A stretch of 64,000 nucleotides of DNA, from the NCBI RefSeq assembly GCF_000468115.1, contig NZ_AVQI01000080.1:114707-178706 (forward strand), written 5' to 3'. Both the position numbers and the translations under genes were made by a program. Below, piece by piece: positions 37,159-46,196 of the stretch. Numbering within the stretch: position 1 is the stretch's first letter; each line of letters opens with the position of its first letter. The notes beneath the pieces were generated by a model, which saw only the letters and a program-made list of their open reading frames with translations, did not search any database and had not been told where the DNA came from. The DNA is from Treponema socranskii subsp. socranskii VPI DR56BR1116 = ATCC 35536 (GTDB lineage Bacteria > Spirochaetota > Spirochaetia > Treponematales > Treponemataceae).

Positions 37159-39105
37159 CTATATACATGCTTTCATCATGTCGATAAGTTCTTCGACAAT
37201 GCTTATTTCCGCCGCAATATTCGTTTTGAGTTCCGACCGTTGAACGGCAAGTTCCCTTTCAAGTTTTGCAATAACATCGTTGCAGTTATCGCTTCCGCCG
37301 TCGCGCAGCTTTTGAAGATCTCTGCCGATGTCGTACATATCGGCTATCGTCGTAACTTTTCCTTGCGCCCAGGTAAACGGCACGGAGTCCCCGATGACTT
37401 GATCGACCAAGAGATCATACGTCGCTCTGTCGAAGTGATAGCCGTACCAACAGAGATCCACGTATCGCAAATCTTCGTCCATAGCTTTCGCTATATTGCC
37501 GGATTTAATGCTTGCAATCGCTGCCGTCAAATACTGAATATTATTGCGGTTCCGTACGTGGATGAAATTGTATTGCTCGAACCAATCGAGGCCGAACAAT
37601 TCGTTTACGACTTTTCCGAATATCTTGCTTATCTTTTTGTTGTACGCTTGCGTCGCAGCGTTCATTTCGGTAAACGAATCGTTTTTTTGCTTTAACTGCG
37701 CGGCAACGTCTTTTGCTTTAAGGATCGTTTCGCGAAGCTGCTTCGTGTCTCCCATACTCGCTTCGTCGATTTCCTCAAGCATGTGTTCGTACAGCGCCGT
37801 AAAATTCAGCGGCCGTACCGGTAGTTTATCGAATTTCTGTAAAATGGAACCGTATAAAATATGCGAAGAAAGAAACGTTCTGTCGTCATAATCGTTTATC
37901 CACTTTTGATCGGATGACGAATGATACGAAGGCCAAAAATTGACTCCTTCATAAAAACTTTCTATCGTCGGTATGCCGAGGCAGGCGTACATATAGCTTT
38001 CCGTCCACGTCCACATGGGGCTGTAGGTTCCGAACGGATATATATTGCCTTCGATGTTTTGGCCGATCTTTTCTATCCCTTCAGCCATTTCATACGGAGT
38101 TCTTACCCGAACGGCGGTCGCAGTACCGTTAATTAAATTGCCGTCCAGATTTATCAATAAAAATCCGTTGTCGCTCCATTCGGGATGCTTGTGCGTCAAC
38201 ATCGTCGCGCCTCGCGCCCAATCGTATCGGGTACCTTCGATGCCCCATTCTTCCGCTCCGTGGAGACATACGCGCAGCGTTCGTTCGGGTGTATAGCCGT
38301 CTTCGATCAATGCTTTGCATATTCCCATTATACAGCCGATACCGGAAGTATTGTCCGCAAAAGCCGTAAAATATGCGTCATAGTGGCCGATGAGGTAGAC
38401 GATTTCGTCTGTCTTTCCCGGTATTTCACCGATGATACAATTTGTAATGCCGTTGTTGACAACGCTCACTTCCGCATTCAAAACGGCTTCAATCTCTCCG
38501 CCTTGCAGTTTTAATTGCTCTTTAAATAATTCGGCTTCCCTTACCGTCATTGAAAATGTCGGGAGATCGCAGTTCGTGGAAATATCTTGTACGCCTAAAG
38601 TGTCTTTCGACCACGAACAGTAGCCGCCTATTTGAACGATAATGACGCCTTTCGCTTTTTTGAATTTTGCCTGCGTAACCGGCCAGTTGACCCACCAATC
38701 GTCGACCATGTTGATATCGATCAAAACATATTTTCCTTCGACATCTTTGTTTTCATAATCGATATCTCTACCCTTGTTGACATAAACGATTTTTATTTTT
38801 TCATCTTCCGCCAAACATCTTGCTTGGAAACTCGACAGCAAAACTTTTCTCGTATTTCCGTTGTGCATTTTGTAAGAAATGTCGGCCCGCTTAAATTCGA
38901 AATTGTCTACGACGACAGGATCCTTATGCACGTTTTTTAAGCCGATTCTTTTCATCTCATCGTGGAGAAAATCTCCTGCGGCAACTTCCGCTGCGGAACC
39001 GGACGTACGATAACCGAGATCGGGATTGCTCTTAAACGAAATCAGTTTTTCCATCAGATTAAGGGTATAATTTAAATCCAAGTGTTTACTGAACGTCGCC
39101 ATCAT
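37159..39105 (-). CDS. M28-family zinc peptidase with PA-type domain
   Basis: 648 residues without signal peptide, so cytoplasmic. The zinc ligands of M28 are seen in order: GHYDAYFTAFADNTSG (His, Asp), LHGAEEWG (catalytic and bridging Glu), INLDGN (Asp) and SYHSSSD (His). A PA-like insert occupies about residues 80-215 and a long helical C-terminal region about 450-648. Probably an aminopeptidase or amide hydrolase. Two adjacent ATGs make the start uncertain by one codon. In the catabolic-looking cluster between the two amidohydrolase genes. Confidence 0.88.
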   Translation of the reverse strand: MMATFSKHLDLNYTLNLMEKLISFKSNPDLGYRTSGSAAEVAAGDFLHDEMKRIGLKNVHKDPVVVDNFEFKRADISYKMHNGNTRKVLLSSFQARCLAEDEKIKIVYVNKGRDIDYENKDVEGKYVLIDINMVDDWWVNWPVTQAKFKKAKGVIIVQIGGYCSWSKDTLGVQDISTNCDLPTFSMTVREAELFKEQLKLQGGEIEAVLNAEVSVVNNGITNCIIGEIPGKTDEIVYLIGHYDAYFTAFADNTSGIGCIMGICKALIEDGYTPERTLRVCLHGAEEWGIEGTRYDWARGATMLTHKHPEWSDNGFLLINLDGNLINGTATAVRVRTPYEMAEGIEKIGQNIEGNIYPFGTYSPMWTWTESYMYACLGIPTIESFYEGVNFWPSYHSSSDQKWINDYDDRTFLSSHILYGSILQKFDKLPVRPLNFTALYEHMLEEIDEASMGDTKQLRETILKAKDVAAQLKQKNDSFTEMNAATQAYNKKISKIFGKVVNELFGLDWFEQYNFIHVRNRNNIQYLTAAIASIKSGNIAKAMDEDLRYVDLCWYGYHFDRATYDLLVDQVIGDSVPFTWAQGKVTTIADMYDIGRDLQKLRDGGSDNCNDVIAKLERELAVQRSELKTNIAAEISIVEELIDMMKACI

Positions 39106-39123
39106 AATTTCACTCCCATAAAT

Positions 39124-40746
39124 TTAATTTTTGTTTTCGTAGATGATATCGCCGTCGAATACCGTCATGAGCACTTTTGTGTCGGGTATTTTTTCTTCAT
39201 CGACAGTAAAAAGATTTTGATCGAGTACGGCTATATCCGCCAGCTTTCCTCTTTCCAATGTGCCTAATTCTTTTTCTCGTCCCGATACATATGCGCCTCC
39301 AAACGTATAAGCCTTTAAGGCTTGCGACATTGTAAGCCGTTCGGACGGATTTACGCCCGTCGGCTTCCTATCATAACCGTTACGCGTAACGCCGTAGTAT
39401 ATCGTTTCAAACGGATCGAAATCGACGACAGGGTAGTCCGTCCCTAAGGCGAGGATTCCGCCCGATTCAAGGATAGAGCGGCACGGCCATTCCCAGCGGC
39501 ATCGTTCTTTTCCCAATCGTATGAGCTTTTCGTTCGCATCGAGGGCTAGATGGCGCGGCTGCATAGACGCTATCACCCCCAGCTGTTTAAAGCGCGCTAT
39601 GTCGTCGGGGTGTATGTTTTCAATGTGCTCGATTGAATTGCGTATTAAACGGTTATCGTTTACCGCATTCGATTTTTCAAAACAATCCAAAGCCAATCTT
39701 ACCGAACCGTCGGCGATGCAATGGAGTCTCACGCCGAAGCCGTATCTGTTTGCATTTATGATACATTGTTCAAAATACTCTTCGGAAGCGGTCAGCAAAC
39801 CCGACGTATCGGGTTTATCGTCGTACGGTTTCAACAGATATCCCGTATACGTTGAAGTTACGCCGTCTATGACGCCTTTCAGTCCCGTAACTTTGAGCTT
39901 ATCCGAGCAATATTTTTTCTTCAATTCGGCAAGCGTTTTTTGATCTTTATCGGGCCCGATGGCGGGATTCAAATTTATTCTGACGGTTAATGTACCGGCT
40001 TTATCCATGCGTTCCAAAGAATCGTATTTTACGCCGTGTAAAATTCCCGAAACGTCGCAAAACGTAGTAATGCCTACTTTTGAGAGTTTACGCATTAAGT
40101 CCGTATTGACTTCATCGCTGATCGAATCGGCGGGTACAAACGTTTTACTCGACGCCAATTTGAACCAAGCGTTTTCTCGCAAAATTCCGCTCGGTTCTCC
40201 GTTCGGTAAAAGTACGATATTGTTCCCGTATTCCGGCTTGCCGGTACCTAGGCCTATTTCATCGAGTGCTTTGCTGTTAAGCCACCCCGTGTGCGCATCC
40301 GCCGCGGCGAGGTAAACAGGCCTGTCGGGAATAGCACGATCCAACGATTTTTTCGTCGGCAGTTCGGCGTTGTTCCAATTTGCGGGAAACCATCCCTGTC
40401 CTATGATACAGTCGTATTCAGGATGAGCGTCTGCAAAAGCTTTTACCATTGACACGCATTCCTGTTCCGAATGCGAGTACAGTATGTCGTTGATAAAATA
40501 CTTGCTGTCGTACAAAGCTCCCATGGAATAATGGCCGTGTGCATCGCATATTCCGGGCATTATTAAGCAATCGCCGAAATCGTAAACACACGTATTTGTT
40601 CCGCGGCAGGATAGGATTGCCGTCTTTTCACCGACGGCGATAATTTTATTGCCGCTGACGGCGACGCCGCCGGGAAACGGCAAAGAGCCGTCTCCCGTAA
40701 AAATCGCATTACTTAAAAATATTTTGTCTGCGATATTATTGTTCAT
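39124..40746 (-). CDS. YtcJ-type amidohydrolase, second member
   Basis: 540 residues. The HxH metal motif is in MPGICDAHGHYSMG; IIGQGWFPANW, HCIADGSVRLALD, SIEHIENIHPDD and LALGTDYPVVDFDPF are the other family blocks. Only distantly similar to the member at 33789, so it probably acts on a different bond or substrate in the same route. It starts 9 bases after the antiporter stop and ends 18 bases before the M28 gene. Confidence 0.88.
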   Translation of the reverse strand: MNNNIADKIFLSNAIFTGDGSLPFPGGVAVSGNKIIAVGEKTAILSCRGTNTCVYDFGDCLIMPGICDAHGHYSMGALYDSKYFINDILYSHSEQECVSMVKAFADAHPEYDCIIGQGWFPANWNNAELPTKKSLDRAIPDRPVYLAAADAHTGWLNSKALDEIGLGTGKPEYGNNIVLLPNGEPSGILRENAWFKLASSKTFVPADSISDEVNTDLMRKLSKVGITTFCDVSGILHGVKYDSLERMDKAGTLTVRINLNPAIGPDKDQKTLAELKKKYCSDKLKVTGLKGVIDGVTSTYTGYLLKPYDDKPDTSGLLTASEEYFEQCIINANRYGFGVRLHCIADGSVRLALDCFEKSNAVNDNRLIRNSIEHIENIHPDDIARFKQLGVIASMQPRHLALDANEKLIRLGKERCRWEWPCRSILESGGILALGTDYPVVDFDPFETIYYGVTRNGYDRKPTGVNPSERLTMSQALKAYTFGGAYVSGREKELGTLERGKLADIAVLDQNLFTVDEEKIPDTKVLMTVFDGDIIYENKN

Positions 40747-40755
40747 ACATATCTT

Positions 40756-42138
40756 TTACTTTACGATAAATCCTGTAATTGCGAATCCGATTATGGTTAA
40801 TATATAGCCTATCAAAGCGTACGGAAACGTTCCGAGCATTTGGTAGTACGGCTTGATTTCCACCGCGCCCGATGTGATCATAACGGCATCGCCTGCGACA
40901 AAAGTCGTGCTTCCGAGCGTCGCCGCGCATACCAGTGCCATGCACGACAAAAGCGGATTGACTCCCAATGCAACTGCGATAGGCACGACTATGGGAGCAA
41001 ATATCATGGAACCGTCCCAAAAACCGCCGGCAAAAAACACATACGCGCCGCAGAACGCGAATACGATCGCGGCGAATATGGAACCGTTGAGCAGCGGAGT
41101 AAGAACGGTGATGACATAGTCGGTCATACCCGTCGTCTTGTTTATCTCGACAAGAGTCAGCGCAAGAGCGATAGTCGCGTCGACGGTAAGCATACTTGCG
41201 ATTCCTTCAAAAGAATGCGAAAACACCTCCGTCAGTTTTAGCTTTTTTTCAAATACGATGATGCCGACTACTACGACTATAGCGCCCATACAAGCGACCA
41301 TAACATTTTTCGTGACGATCGTAATCGTAACGATGGTGATCATAGTAGCGAGGAATTTTAAAGGATTGTTTTTTGTTTGCGTTTCGCCGGAATTCGCAGA
41401 GTCCGCATGTAATTCTTTTCCGTCAAGGGATTCTTCTTTCGAACACACTATACCGGTTTGCATCGCCAATTCATTATCTTTTTTGGTGATTCCGAGCAGC
41501 GGGAATACTCCGATGATGATAAGAAAACAGATGAGCAATAAGATGACGGGATAAAATAAAAACGGCATACCCGCAATATATGCGCCCAAGCCCGTTCCGT
41601 TTACCCGTACGTTCATCTCTTCGAATAAACCGGAATAAAAAGCCGCCCATGTCGATACGGGGATCAATACGCACACCGGTGCTGCCGTACAATTGACCAA
41701 AAAACCGAATAAAGTGCGCGGAATTTTATGTTTATCGCAGATATTCTTCATAGCGGTCGAAACGGCCATATTGTTCAAATAGTCGTCGACAAAGATCAGC
41801 CATCCCATTGCAAACGTGATAAGCATCGCTTTTCTGCGCGTATTTGCATACTTTCCCATCCAATTTGCAAATTCGAGAGAGTAGCCCGATACGTCCAAAA
41901 GCTTGATCAATATGCCGAATAGGGAAAGCATAACGACAAGATATCCGCACGTGCCCGCCGCCCATGCAGTTTGCAGTTTGTCGAGCCATACGGTCGGAAA
42001 AGTAAAACCGCCGATTAAAACGGAACCGACCAGCGTCGCTATCGTAAACGATAGGAGCATCCGTTTAGTCCAAAAAACGAATACAAACATCACAATTGTA
42101 GGTATCAGAGAAATAAACCCCAACTGCATGGTTTCCAT
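40756..42138 (-). CDS. NhaC-type Na+/H+ antiporter or organic-ion transporter
   Basis: 460 residues from the ATG at 42138, which follows GAGGAGG by six bases (an in-frame ATG lies five codons upstream). About 11-12 membrane helices. Motifs GWLIFVDDYLNNMAVSTAM and FVNCTAAPVCVLIPVSTW-like segments (here LVNCTAAPVCVLIPVSTW) belong to the NhaC family, with the paired Asp in the helix. Members exchange Na+ for protons, and some move organic acids or amino acids. As the first gene of the cluster after its operator, it may import the substrate. Confidence 0.85.
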   Translation of the reverse strand: METMQLGFISLIPTIVMFVFVFWTKRMLLSFTIATLVGSVLIGGFTFPTVWLDKLQTAWAAGTCGYLVVMLSLFGILIKLLDVSGYSLEFANWMGKYANTRRKAMLITFAMGWLIFVDDYLNNMAVSTAMKNICDKHKIPRTLFGFLVNCTAAPVCVLIPVSTWAAFYSGLFEEMNVRVNGTGLGAYIAGMPFLFYPVILLLICFLIIIGVFPLLGITKKDNELAMQTGIVCSKEESLDGKELHADSANSGETQTKNNPLKFLATMITIVTITIVTKNVMVACMGAIVVVVGIIVFEKKLKLTEVFSHSFEGIASMLTVDATIALALTLVEINKTTGMTDYVITVLTPLLNGSIFAAIVFAFCGAYVFFAGGFWDGSMIFAPIVVPIAVALGVNPLLSCMALVCAATLGSTTFVAGDAVMITSGAVEIKPYYQMLGTFPYALIGYILTIIGFAITGFIVK

Positions 42139-42220
42139 AAATTGCCTCCTCAATAAATTTGATAAATCTATCTTTCGGGACAGGAAAACAAATTTGTTAA
42201 TGAGACATTATAAATTAAAA

Positions 42221-42257
42221 CATCTCATTGATATATCATTAATATATCAATGAGATG
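42221..42257. promoter_or_regulatory. Large palindromic operator upstream of the antiporter gene
   Basis: Perfect 16-bp arms, CATCTCATTGATATAT and its reverse complement, around a five-base spacer. It lies 83 bases upstream of the antiporter start and 153 bases downstream of the GntR-type regulator's stop, in an AT-rich gap with no ORF. It is the likely control site of the six- to seven-gene catabolic cluster, and the GntR protein is the likely ligand; half of the site (TATATCAATGAGA) could also overlap a -10 box. Confidence 0.65.
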
Positions 42258-42409
42258 ATACCACAGAAATACGAATTGTCAAGGAAATAATTAAAAATAT
42301 TTTATGATTTTTTTGCGATCATTATACAAATACCGCACATATTATAAGGAAAACAGAAAACGCGCGATTGCCTTTTTGAAAGCTTCGTTTTCGAATATTT
42401 TTTTCAGAT

Positions 42410-43054
42410 CTATCTTTTAAATCCGCCGATATCCATACTCAAATATTTTAAAGCGCTTTCTTTGTCGTCGTTTTTTATTGCCCTGATAATATTTTCATGG
42501 TACAGGTTGAGGGTGTCGTTTGAAATTTCCGCCCAATTTTTCCAGTAATTCTGAATGAAAAAACGTGTCAGATTTTTTATGGCGTGTTCCAAACTGCTTA
42601 ACGCATACGCATTGCCGTGCAGTTTGAATAATTCTATGTGAAATAATGTACTGTTTTGCCATTCACTCACCGCATCCGTATTCGTGAGATTTTTGGTATA
42701 TCCCAATAAATAATCCAATACGCCGGGATTGCACATAACGATTTTTTCCCAATTTTTATCCAAAAAGCCGCACTCCAATATCAACCGGTAGTTCAGCATT
42801 TCGATTAAATCTTCTTGTTTGAGGACGATTAATTCATAGCCGTATCTCGGGATGCTTTTAAACACGTTTTCGCTGCAAAGCTCTATCAAAGCGTCTCTGA
42901 TGGGAGCTCTGCTGAGTTTTAAATGTTTTTCCAAATCAGCTAAATTGATAATATCGCCCGGTTTTATAACATTTGTCGTCACGAGATCGTAAATTTTTTT
43001 ATATGCGTCTTGTTTTAATGAATTTTTTTTTGTTATAAGCTTGTTGTTTATCAC
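42410..43054 (-). CDS. GntR-family regulator, FCD (FadR) subfamily
   Basis: 214 residues: N-terminal winged helix (about 12-75; ILNLADLEKHLKLSRAP-like segment, here INLADLEKHLKLSRAP, is the recognition helix region) and an all-helical FCD ligand domain (about 85-205) with the usual Asp/His metal or effector positions (FHIELFKLHGN, LYHENIIRAIKNDD). It probably represses the downstream cluster in the absence of its substrate. Palindromes occur both at its own promoter and before the antiporter gene. Confidence 0.9.
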   Translation of the reverse strand: MINNKLITKKNSLKQDAYKKIYDLVTTNVIKPGDIINLADLEKHLKLSRAPIRDALIELCSENVFKSIPRYGYELIVLKQEDLIEMLNYRLILECGFLDKNWEKIVMCNPGVLDYLLGYTKNLTNTDAVSEWQNSTLFHIELFKLHGNAYALSSLEHAIKNLTRFFIQNYWKNWAEISNDTLNLYHENIIRAIKNDDKESALKYLSMDIGGFKR

Positions 43055-43070
43055 AGGAATGCCCTTGTGT

Positions 43071-43130
43071 TACGGTAACATACCGTATGTTGGATTTTTC
43101 TTAACAACGTACAGTATATCATACTGTACG
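43071..43130. promoter_or_regulatory. Paired operator palindromes at the GntR promoter
   Basis: Two related palindromes lie in the GntR/murC divergent gap: TACGGTA-ACA-TACCGTA (43071-43087) and a longer CGTACAGTAT-ATC-ATACTGTACG (43108-43130). They share half-sites TACRGTA/TACYGTA with 3- and 5-base centres. Position 17-76 bases before the GntR start suggests autoregulation. Their half-site differs from the 42221 palindrome, so two regulators or two recognition modes may be involved. Confidence 0.6.
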
Positions 43131-43206
43131 CTGGTAGAGCAATATATATGCGGCGACACGATTCTCCGCATTGTGCGTTTTTTGCGCTTGTGCTAAAATA
43201 AAGCTC

Positions 43207-44709
43207 ATGTCATCGATTTCTCTTCCGAAAGATTTTACCGGCGTTCGCGTTCACTTCGTCGGCATCAAAGGCACCGGTATGACCGCCCTCGTCGAAATCC
43301 TCAAAAAACGCGGCGCCGTTATAACCGGAAGCGATGTTGCGGAAAGGTTTTACACCGACGCCGTTCTCGAAAAGCTCGGCATACGCGCCCAAGCGTTTTC
43401 GGAAAAAAACATCACAGGCGATATCGATTACGTCATCTATTCGTCGGCATACGATCCTGAAAAAAATCCCGACTTGATCGAAGCGCGCTCTCGCGGTATC
43501 CCTTGCCTTTTATACACCGAAGCGCTCGGAGCAGTTTCCGCGCAGTCTTACAGCGCCGCGGTTTCGGGCGTCCACGGTAAAACGAGCACGACCGGAATCG
43601 TCGGAACGATTTTCGAAGAAACGGATATCCCCGTGCAAGTGCTTGCGGGCTCCTCCATCGCCTCTTTCGGCGGAAGCTGCACGATGACAAGCGAAAACTA
43701 CGACATAAAAAAATCTCGCAATTATTTTGTTGCGGAAACTTGCGAATACCGGCGCCACTTTATGTCCTTCCATCCTCAAAAGATAATTTTGACGAGCGTC
43801 GAAAGCGATCATCAGGATTATTATCCGACCTATGAAGACATTAAAAACGCCTTTATCGATTTTATCTGCAAGCTGCCGTCAGGCGGCACCCTCATCTACT
43901 GCGCGGACGACAGGGGCGCAGTCGAAGCGGCCGAAGCGGCATATAAAAAGAGGGGCGACATCGAAATGATTCCCTATGGGGAAAAGGCGCAGGGCGATTA
44001 CCGCTTGACGATCGGTAAAACCGAAAACGAAGCGCAGCATTTTTCGATCGGCTTTTTGGGAGAGGCTTCTCTTTACGTTCCCGGAAAACACGAAGTGCTC
44101 GACGCCTGTGCGGCGTCCGCCCTCGTGCGGGAAATTATTAAAAGCGACGGAAAAGATCCCGATCTCTACCGCGAACGGATCGTACGCGGTCTTGCAAATT
44201 TCAGAGCCGGAAAGCGGCGGAGCGAAGTCGTCGGAAAAGCGTTCGCAGGCAAAAACTCCGTCGTCTTTATCGACGATTACGGTCATCACCCGACGGCGAT
44301 CAAAACGACGCTCAAAGGTTTCCGCGAATTTTACGGCGGCAGAAAAATCATCGTCGATTTTATGTCGCACACCTATACGCGCACTTCAGCTCTCCTCGAA
44401 GAATTCGCTTCGGCTTTTTCCGATGCCGACGAAGTGATTCTGCATAAAATATACGCTTCCGCGCGCGAAAGCGCCGAAGGGGGGAGCGTTACCGGAAAAA
44501 CGCTTTTCGAAAAGACAAAAGCGCATCACGGAAACGTTCATTATTTTGAAGAAGTACTCGATGCGAAAGACTTTGCGCTTTCAGAATTGACAAAACCGCT
44601 TTCAGCCGATTTTCCGAACGGCTGTCTTTTTGTAACGATGGGTGCGGGCGACAACTGGAAACTCGGTACCGCTCTTTTTGCCGCGTGCAAGGATGCGGCA
44701 AAAAAATGA
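43207..44709 (+). CDS. murC: UDP-N-acetylmuramate--L-alanine ligase
   Basis: 500 residues from the ATG at 43207. Mur-ligase domains: VHFVGIKGTGMTALVEIL (UDP-binding), ATP loop SGVHGKTSTTGIV, central SVESDHQDYYPTYEDIKNAF, and C-terminal FIDDYGHHPTAIKTTLKGFR, a MurC/Mpl signature. First amino-acid addition to the peptidoglycan stem. Mpl recycling ligase is the main alternative; no other MurC is in the window to compare with. It diverges from the GntR gene, and yicC follows 10 bases later. Confidence 0.88.
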   Translation: MSSISLPKDFTGVRVHFVGIKGTGMTALVEILKKRGAVITGSDVAERFYTDAVLEKLGIRAQAFSEKNITGDIDYVIYSSAYDPEKNPDLIEARSRGIPCLLYTEALGAVSAQSYSAAVSGVHGKTSTTGIVGTIFEETDIPVQVLAGSSIASFGGSCTMTSENYDIKKSRNYFVAETCEYRRHFMSFHPQKIILTSVESDHQDYYPTYEDIKNAFIDFICKLPSGGTLIYCADDRGAVEAAEAAYKKRGDIEMIPYGEKAQGDYRLTIGKTENEAQHFSIGFLGEASLYVPGKHEVLDACAASALVREIIKSDGKDPDLYRERIVRGLANFRAGKRRSEVVGKAFAGKNSVVFIDDYGHHPTAIKTTLKGFREFYGGRKIIVDFMSHTYTRTSALLEEFASAFSDADEVILHKIYASARESAEGGSVTGKTLFEKTKAHHGNVHYFEEVLDAKDFALSELTKPLSADFPNGCLFVTMGAGDNWKLGTALFAACKDAAKK

Positions 44710-44719
44710 GGACTGCGCT

Positions 44720-45586
44720 ATGACGAGCATGACCGGTTATGCTTACAGTGAAACGGAAAACAGAGATTCTTCCGTTTCGGTCGAAATAAAATCCGTAAAC
44801 GCGCGATTTTTGGATGTGACGATAAACCTCCCGCCGTATTTGAATCGGCTCGAACAGCGTTTCCGCGAAGCGATCGCCGAAAAAGTTGTGCGCGGAAAAG
44901 TCGATGTCTTTATCCGCGTAAAAGAAACGGATCCCGACTGCATCGTTACCGCCGACATTCCCGCCGCGAAGTTTTATGCCCGTGCGATTTTAGATATTGC
45001 ATCGGCTGTCGGTGCGCAAAAGAATGACATCCTTTCCATCGTCGCCTCGCAGCCCGGCGTACTCAAAACCGAAATGACCTATGACATGGAAAAATATCGG
45101 AATATGATTTTTCCGGTCTTTACCGACGCTCTCGAATCCTTTTGCGATGACCGAAAGCGGGAAGGCGAAAACCTCGCCTGCGACATAGAAGAAAAACTCG
45201 AAACGCTTTTCCATGCTGCGGATTTTTTTAAAAAGCGGCAGGGCGAAATGGACTCTCTTTTTAAAAAGCAAATTGCGCAAAAATTCAACGAACTTTTGGG
45301 AGACGCTGCCGACGAGCAGCGCATCATGACCGAAACCGCCGTCATGATCGTAAAGTATACGATAAACGAAGAAGTCGTCCGCCTGCAAAGCCATCTCGAA
45401 GCGCTTAAAAACGAAATGCTGACGAACGCCGCTCCCGGCAAAAAAATCGATTTTTTGTGTCAGGAGATAAACCGTGAAATCAATACGATCGGCAGCAAAA
45501 GCCAATTCGCCGACGTCAGCGCCCAAGTGATCGCCGCAAAAGACGCCCTCGAAAACATACGCGAGCAGGCGCGAAATATCGAATAA
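44720..45586 (+). CDS. YicC-family endoribonuclease
   Basis: 288 residues from the ATG at 44720, with the open frame reaching back into murC. The family start SMTGYAYSE and the C-terminal block FLCQEINREINTIGSKSQFADVS-like region (positions about 255-278) with its conserved acidic residues identify YicC, a stress-linked endoribonuclease family. In many bacteria yicC precedes gmk; here it precedes a cytidylate-kinase-like gene. Confidence 0.93.
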   Translation: MTSMTGYAYSETENRDSSVSVEIKSVNARFLDVTINLPPYLNRLEQRFREAIAEKVVRGKVDVFIRVKETDPDCIVTADIPAAKFYARAILDIASAVGAQKNDILSIVASQPGVLKTEMTYDMEKYRNMIFPVFTDALESFCDDRKREGENLACDIEEKLETLFHAADFFKKRQGEMDSLFKKQIAQKFNELLGDAADEQRIMTETAVMIVKYTINEEVVRLQSHLEALKNEMLTNAAPGKKIDFLCQEINREINTIGSKSQFADVSAQVIAAKDALENIREQARNIE

Positions 45587-45622
45587 ATTAATAATCGACA
45601 AAAGGAAAATATAAGGAAATGT

Positions 45623-46192
45623 ATGGCACGGTATAAAATTAAAGACGGCAGGGAACTCCGCATTGCAGTTTCGGGAAAATCCGGCTGCGGCAATACGACG
45701 GTGAGCTCGCTCCTTGCACGTTCTCTCGGCATCAAACTTGTCAATTATACGTTCCGTCAGCTCGCCGAAGAAAGAGGGCTTACGCTCGAACAAGTTATCG
45801 AAAACGCGAAAAACGACGACGGCTATGACAGATATATCGACACGCATCAAGTGGAACTCGCCGAAAAAGAATCCTGCGTACTCGGTTCTCGCCTTGCGAT
45901 TTGGATGCTCGAAAAAGCCGACATAAAAGTCTATCTCAAAGCGAGCGACCTCGCGCGTTCTCGGCGCATCTTCAAACGCGAAGGAGGCGATTTGCAGAGC
46001 ATCGCCGATTTTACCGCGATGCGCGACAGAGAAGATACGAAGCGTTATAAAAAAATCTACGGTATCGACAACGATGCCTACGAAAAAGTAGCCGATATCG
46101 TCATCGACACCGAATGCAAAACTCCTGAAGAGATCGCGGACGATATCCTTTTGGAGCTTGCATCCCGCGGTTTTGTCGAAAAGGTCGGTTAA
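45623..46192 (+). CDS. cmk: Cytidylate kinase-like protein
   Basis: 189 residues with P-loop SGKSGCGNTTVSSLL and the lid region RSRRIFKREGGDL. Similar to the short CMP kinases of archaea/spirochaetes (Cmk-type, about 180-190 residues) and not to the 225-residue E. coli form. Phosphorylates CMP/dCMP. A TATAAGGAAATGT segment gives the ribosome-binding site. mutY starts 5 bases after its stop. Confidence 0.8.
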   Translation: MARYKIKDGRELRIAVSGKSGCGNTTVSSLLARSLGIKLVNYTFRQLAEERGLTLEQVIENAKNDDGYDRYIDTHQVELAEKESCVLGSRLAIWMLEKADIKVYLKASDLARSRRIFKREGGDLQSIADFTAMRDREDTKRYKKIYGIDNDAYEKVADIVIDTECKTPEEIADDILLELASRGFVEKVG

Positions 46193-46196
46193 GCGG

